Shown here: in pieces, positions 6,270 through 8,615 of the stretch
How positions within the stretch are numbered: position 1 is the stretch's first letter
Layout of the letters: every line of letters begins with the position of its first letter
DNA from: JALZAQ01 sp038253885
GTDB lineage: Bacteria > Gemmatimonadota > Gemmatimonadetes > Gemmatimonadales > Gemmatimonadaceae
Direction of reading: 5' to 3'
Assembly (NCBI GenBank): GCA_038253885.1
Contig: JBBSGP010000086.1
Location: forward strand, 1-8,615
Length of the DNA: 8,615 nucleotides
The notes under the pieces: model-generated
Told to the model about the DNA's origin: nothing
What the model saw: only the letters and a program-made list of their open reading frames with translations
The model's database searches: none
Position numbers and translations under genes: made by a program

Positions 6270-8300
6270 TCAACGCGCCACCAGGATGGCGGGCTCGCGA
6301 GCCGGCTCGAGTGGCGCGGCATACCCCGCCTGCGGCCGCCGTCGCTCCGTCTGCGGCCACATCACGATCAGGCCGCCGATCGCCATCACGAGGCCACCGG
6401 TCCACACCCACACCACGAGTGGGTTGAAGGTGATTCTCAGCTCGGCGGTCTCGTCGCGGACTCCGGCCAGCACCACATAGACATCCTGCCGCGCACTCTC
6501 GAGGATTCCCACCTCGGTGGATGGCTGAAACGTCGGCTGCCCGCGACTGTCCACGTGCTGCCGCTTCTCGCTGACGATGATTCCAGCCGGCGCGCCGTCG
6601 CGAAACGCCTGCAGCGCGACGGCGGTGACGAATCGGTTGAGGCGTTGGTCCCGGGAGATACCCTGGCTCACGAAACGCCAGCGATGGCCGTACGGGTCCA
6701 CCGTGTCGTAAGCCTGACCATCGGTCAGGGTGACATCCATCTCCTTCTTGAACGCCAGACCGGCGAAGGCCGCGAACAGGATGACCACGCCGAGGTGAAC
6801 GATGTAGCCGCCATAGCGCCGCCGATTCCGGGCCACGAGTCGGATGAGCGCAACGGGCACCGCCTCGCCATGGATGCGATGGCGCGCCACCACGCCCTTC
6901 TGGAACTCCTGGAGAATCGTGACCAGCACGAATCCGGCGAGCGTGTACGCGATCAGCGCGTACGGGTCCCGCATGCCCAGCGCGAGCAGCACTCCTCCGG
7001 CGGTGATGCCTCCGAGCACGGGTATCGCGAACTGCCGCCGCAGATTCGAGACCGAGGCTCGGCGCCAGGCGATGAGCGGCCCGATCCCCGTGAGGGCGAG
7101 CAGTAACAACCCGAACGGAATGTTCACCTGATTGAAGAAGGCCGGACCGACCGTGATCTTCTCGTTCCTCACGGCCTCGCTGATGATGGGAAAGAGAGTT
7201 CCCCACAGCACCGAGAAGGCCATCCCCACGAGCACGAGGTTGTTGAAGAGGAAGCTGGCCTCCCGGCTCACCATGCTCTCGAGCTGCGCCGTCGCCTTCA
7301 GGTCATCCAGCCTCGTCGCGACGAGATACGCCGTGACCGCGATGGCGAAAAGGAGGAACCCGGCGAACCAGTATCCGATCACCGACTGGGCGAACGAGTG
7401 CACGCTGGAGATCACGCCGCTACGGGTGATGAACGTGCCCAGGATGGAAAGAAGAAATGCCGAGACGACGAGCGTCACGTTCCACTTTCTCAGCATGCCG
7501 CGCTTCTCCTGCACCATGATGGAGTGAAGGAACGCGGTGTTCACGAGCCACGGCAGGAAGGAGGCGTTCTCGACCGGATCCCAGGCCCAGTAGCCACCCC
7601 ATCCGAGCTCGACGTAGGCCCACCACATGCCGAGCACGATACCGATCGTGTTGAAGAACCAGGAAAGAATGGCCCAGCGCCGCACCGAGGCGAGCCACTC
7701 CGCGTCGAGTCGTCGCGTGATGAGAGCGGCCACCGCGAACGCGAACGGGATCGTGGTCGCGATATAGCCGAGGTAGAGATTGGGCGGATGCGCTGCCATG
7801 AAGGGGTTCTGAAGCTGCGGATTCATCCCGCGCCCGTCCGGCGGAATCCAGTCCAGCCGCTCGTACGGATTGGTCCCGAAGCAGAGCACGAGCACGAAGA
7901 AGAGAAGTACTGCCGACAGCGTGCCCATGACGTACGGAAACGTTTCCGGACTCCGCTTGCGATGCACCGCGGTGACGATCGCCGAGTACATGGAGAGAAC
8001 GAGCGCCCACAAGAGCAGAGAGCCGGATTGACCGGCCCAGAAGCTGGTGAACTTGTAGATCGTGGGCAGATTGGCGCTGGTGTATGACGCGACGAACCGG
8101 AAGGAGAAGTCCGAGCGCAGCAGCGCCGTCCACAGTCCCAGCGACGCGAGCAGGAGGAAGGCAAAGGTCGCGTACACCGAGCGCTCGGCGCTCAGGATCA
8201 GATCGCGGCGCCGGGTCGCGCCCCCGGTGAAGGCGACGGTGGTTCCCCAGGCCGCCATGAGAAGAGCGACCCAGAGCGACAATTCTCCCACGACGATCAT
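6270..8300 (-). CDS. ccmF: CcmF, haem lyase / holocytochrome c synthetase subunit
   Basis: A 676-residue polytopic inner-membrane protein that receives haem from CcmE and takes part in its attachment to apocytochrome c. It has many hydrophobic helices and the tryptophan-rich WWD segment ELGWGGYWAWDPVENASFLP at residues 231-250. Four histidines match those known as haem or pathway ligands in E. coli CcmF by position and context: His171 (AAHPPNLYLGY), His259 (TAFLHSIMVQEKRG), His301 (SSVHSFAQS) and His502 (GGYIVHLGV). A periplasmic domain (about 519-625) precedes the last helix (NPLVVWVWTGGLVMAIGGL). The ATG at 8300 gives MIVVGELSLWVALL at the first helix and forms an ATGA overlap with the ccmE stop. 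An in-frame start at 8375 would add 25 residues (MRLALRDGAREVPADSRLSR...) lying entirely inside ccmE and unlike the family. The length is normal for CcmF (about 650). Confidence 0.97.
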   Translation of the reverse strand: MIVVGELSLWVALLMAAWGTTVAFTGGATRRRDLILSAERSVYATFAFLLLASLGLWTALLRSDFSFRFVASYTSANLPTIYKFTSFWAGQSGSLLLWALVLSMYSAIVTAVHRKRSPETFPYVMGTLSAVLLFFVLVLCFGTNPYERLDWIPPDGRGMNPQLQNPFMAAHPPNLYLGYIATTIPFAFAVAALITRRLDAEWLASVRRWAILSWFFNTIGIVLGMWWAYVELGWGGYWAWDPVENASFLPWLVNTAFLHSIMVQEKRGMLRKWNVTLVVSAFLLSILGTFITRSGVISSVHSFAQSVIGYWFAGFLLFAIAVTAYLVATRLDDLKATAQLESMVSREASFLFNNLVLVGMAFSVLWGTLFPIISEAVRNEKITVGPAFFNQVNIPFGLLLLALTGIGPLIAWRRASVSNLRRQFAIPVLGGITAGGVLLALGMRDPYALIAYTLAGFVLVTILQEFQKGVVARHRIHGEAVPVALIRLVARNRRRYGGYIVHLGVVILFAAFAGLAFKKEMDVTLTDGQAYDTVDPYGHRWRFVSQGISRDQRLNRFVTAVALQAFRDGAPAGIIVSEKRQHVDSRGQPTFQPSTEVGILESARQDVYVVLAGVRDETAELRITFNPLVVWVWTGGLVMAIGGLIVMWPQTERRRPQAGYAAPLEPAREPAILVAR

Positions 8301-8615
8301 GTGCGGCTGGCCGGAGCGCGATAGCCTGGAGTCTGCCGGTACTTCTCTGGCGCCATCTCGTAGCGCGAGGCGCACTTGGCGAGCACGGTCGTCGCGCGAA
8401 AGGTGCCATCGCGGGCCAGCCGGCCCTCGAGTACCACGTCCACGCTATCGGTGAAGGTGTCGGGAGGGATACCGCGGTAGCTGACCGAGTAGCTCTGCGC
8501 GCCGTCGGTGACGGAGAACGTCATCGCCCGGCCGCCGGGTGCACGGACGATGGTGCCCGGGACGACGCGGGCCCCCACCTTCACACCCGTCTCGTACATC
8601 GATGGGTCGCGGGAA
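8297..8615 (-). CDS. ccmE: CcmE, periplasmic haem chaperone, CxxxY variant (C-terminal part; N-terminus beyond window)
   Basis: The 105 or so C-terminal codons of CcmE, which carries haem covalently from CcmC to CcmF. Visible family blocks are MYETGVKVGARVVPGTIVR, MTFSVTDGAQSYSVSYRGIP (beta strands of the OB fold), PPDTFTDSVDVVLEGRLARD, and the haem site VLAKCASRYEMAP. Proteobacterial CcmE has HxxxY here (LAKHDExY), with His bonded to haem. This protein has Cys (codon 8374-8372) and keeps the Tyr (8362-8360), so it is a CxxxY type. The frame is open to the right edge with in-frame SRDPS before the Met at 8599, so that Met is almost certainly not the start; the signal anchor and first strand are missing from view. 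The stop overlaps the ccmF start as ATGA. Any operon promoter is outside the window. Confidence 0.93.
   Translation of the reverse strand, partial: SRDPSMYETGVKVGARVVPGTIVRAPGGRAMTFSVTDGAQSYSVSYRGIPPDTFTDSVDVVLEGRLARDGTFRATTVLAKCASRYEMAPEKYRQTPGYRAPASRT

Noticed and set aside
5677..7206. Minus-strand open frame of 509 codons containing ccmH
   Set aside because: The first 313 codons lie inside ccmF in another frame and read as Arg/Gly/His-rich noise. The Tat signal and the 2-nt spacing to ccmF set the real start at 6267.
8301..8375. 25-residue N-terminal extension of CcmF
   Set aside because: It lies wholly within ccmE, is hydrophilic and unlike CcmF N-termini; the ATG at 8300 gives the expected first helix and an ATGA overlap.
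1..8615. tRNA, rRNA, CRISPR, insertion sequence or riboswitch
   Set aside because: I saw no cloverleaf, spaced direct repeats, transposase motifs, terminal inverted repeats or long conserved leader; the window is almost fully coding.

Overview
The window is a chromosomal segment of roughly two-thirds GC (estimated by eye) with dense, coupled bacterial gene blocks. It shows no mobile element, CRISPR array or RNA gene. The gene content (a System I cytochrome c maturation block with a CxxxY-type CcmE, a cysteine-rich Tat-exported CcmH and a zinc-ribbon CcmI-like protein, beside a transglutaminase/ABC exporter block) suggests a Gram-negative bacterium outside the Proteobacteria. Gemmatimonadota is my best guess. 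This is inference from family resemblance and not a database result.

Layout: (1) 1-368, minus strand: the N-terminal 122 residues of UvrA, running off the left edge. (2) 369-610: a divergent intergenic stretch of about 240 bp with no recognisable promoter, but with a GC-rich hairpin touching the only good Shine-Dalgarno sequence before the next gene. (3) 611/626-5146, plus strand: a four-gene operon made of a divergent macro-domain protein, a membrane-anchored periplasmic transglutaminase-like enzyme (Cys424/His458/Asp473), an ABC ATPase and a 12-helix ABC exporter permease. Three of the four junctions are overlaps or near-contiguous (ATGA overlap, 24-nt gap, 8-nt overlap). (4) 5151-5174: a minus-strand hairpin plus T-run that ends the opposing operon within its last gene. 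(5) 5165-8615, minus strand: ccmE(partial)-ccmF-ccmH-ccmI-like, joined by an ATGA overlap, a 2-nt gap and a GTGA overlap.

How they work together: the ccm block encodes part of the machinery that attaches haem to apocytochromes c on the periplasmic side. CcmE carries haem, CcmF is the haem-handling synthetase membrane protein, CcmH handles the apocytochrome thiols, and the CcmI-like protein is an accessory. ccmG is not between ccmF and ccmH here, and ccmA-D would have to lie beyond the right edge or elsewhere. The plus-strand operon looks like one functional unit: a cytosolic putative nucleotide-ligand binder, an exporter built from ATPase and permease, and an extracytoplasmic thiol enzyme. 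Its substrate cannot be read from the sequence, and it is the best candidate here for an undescribed system.
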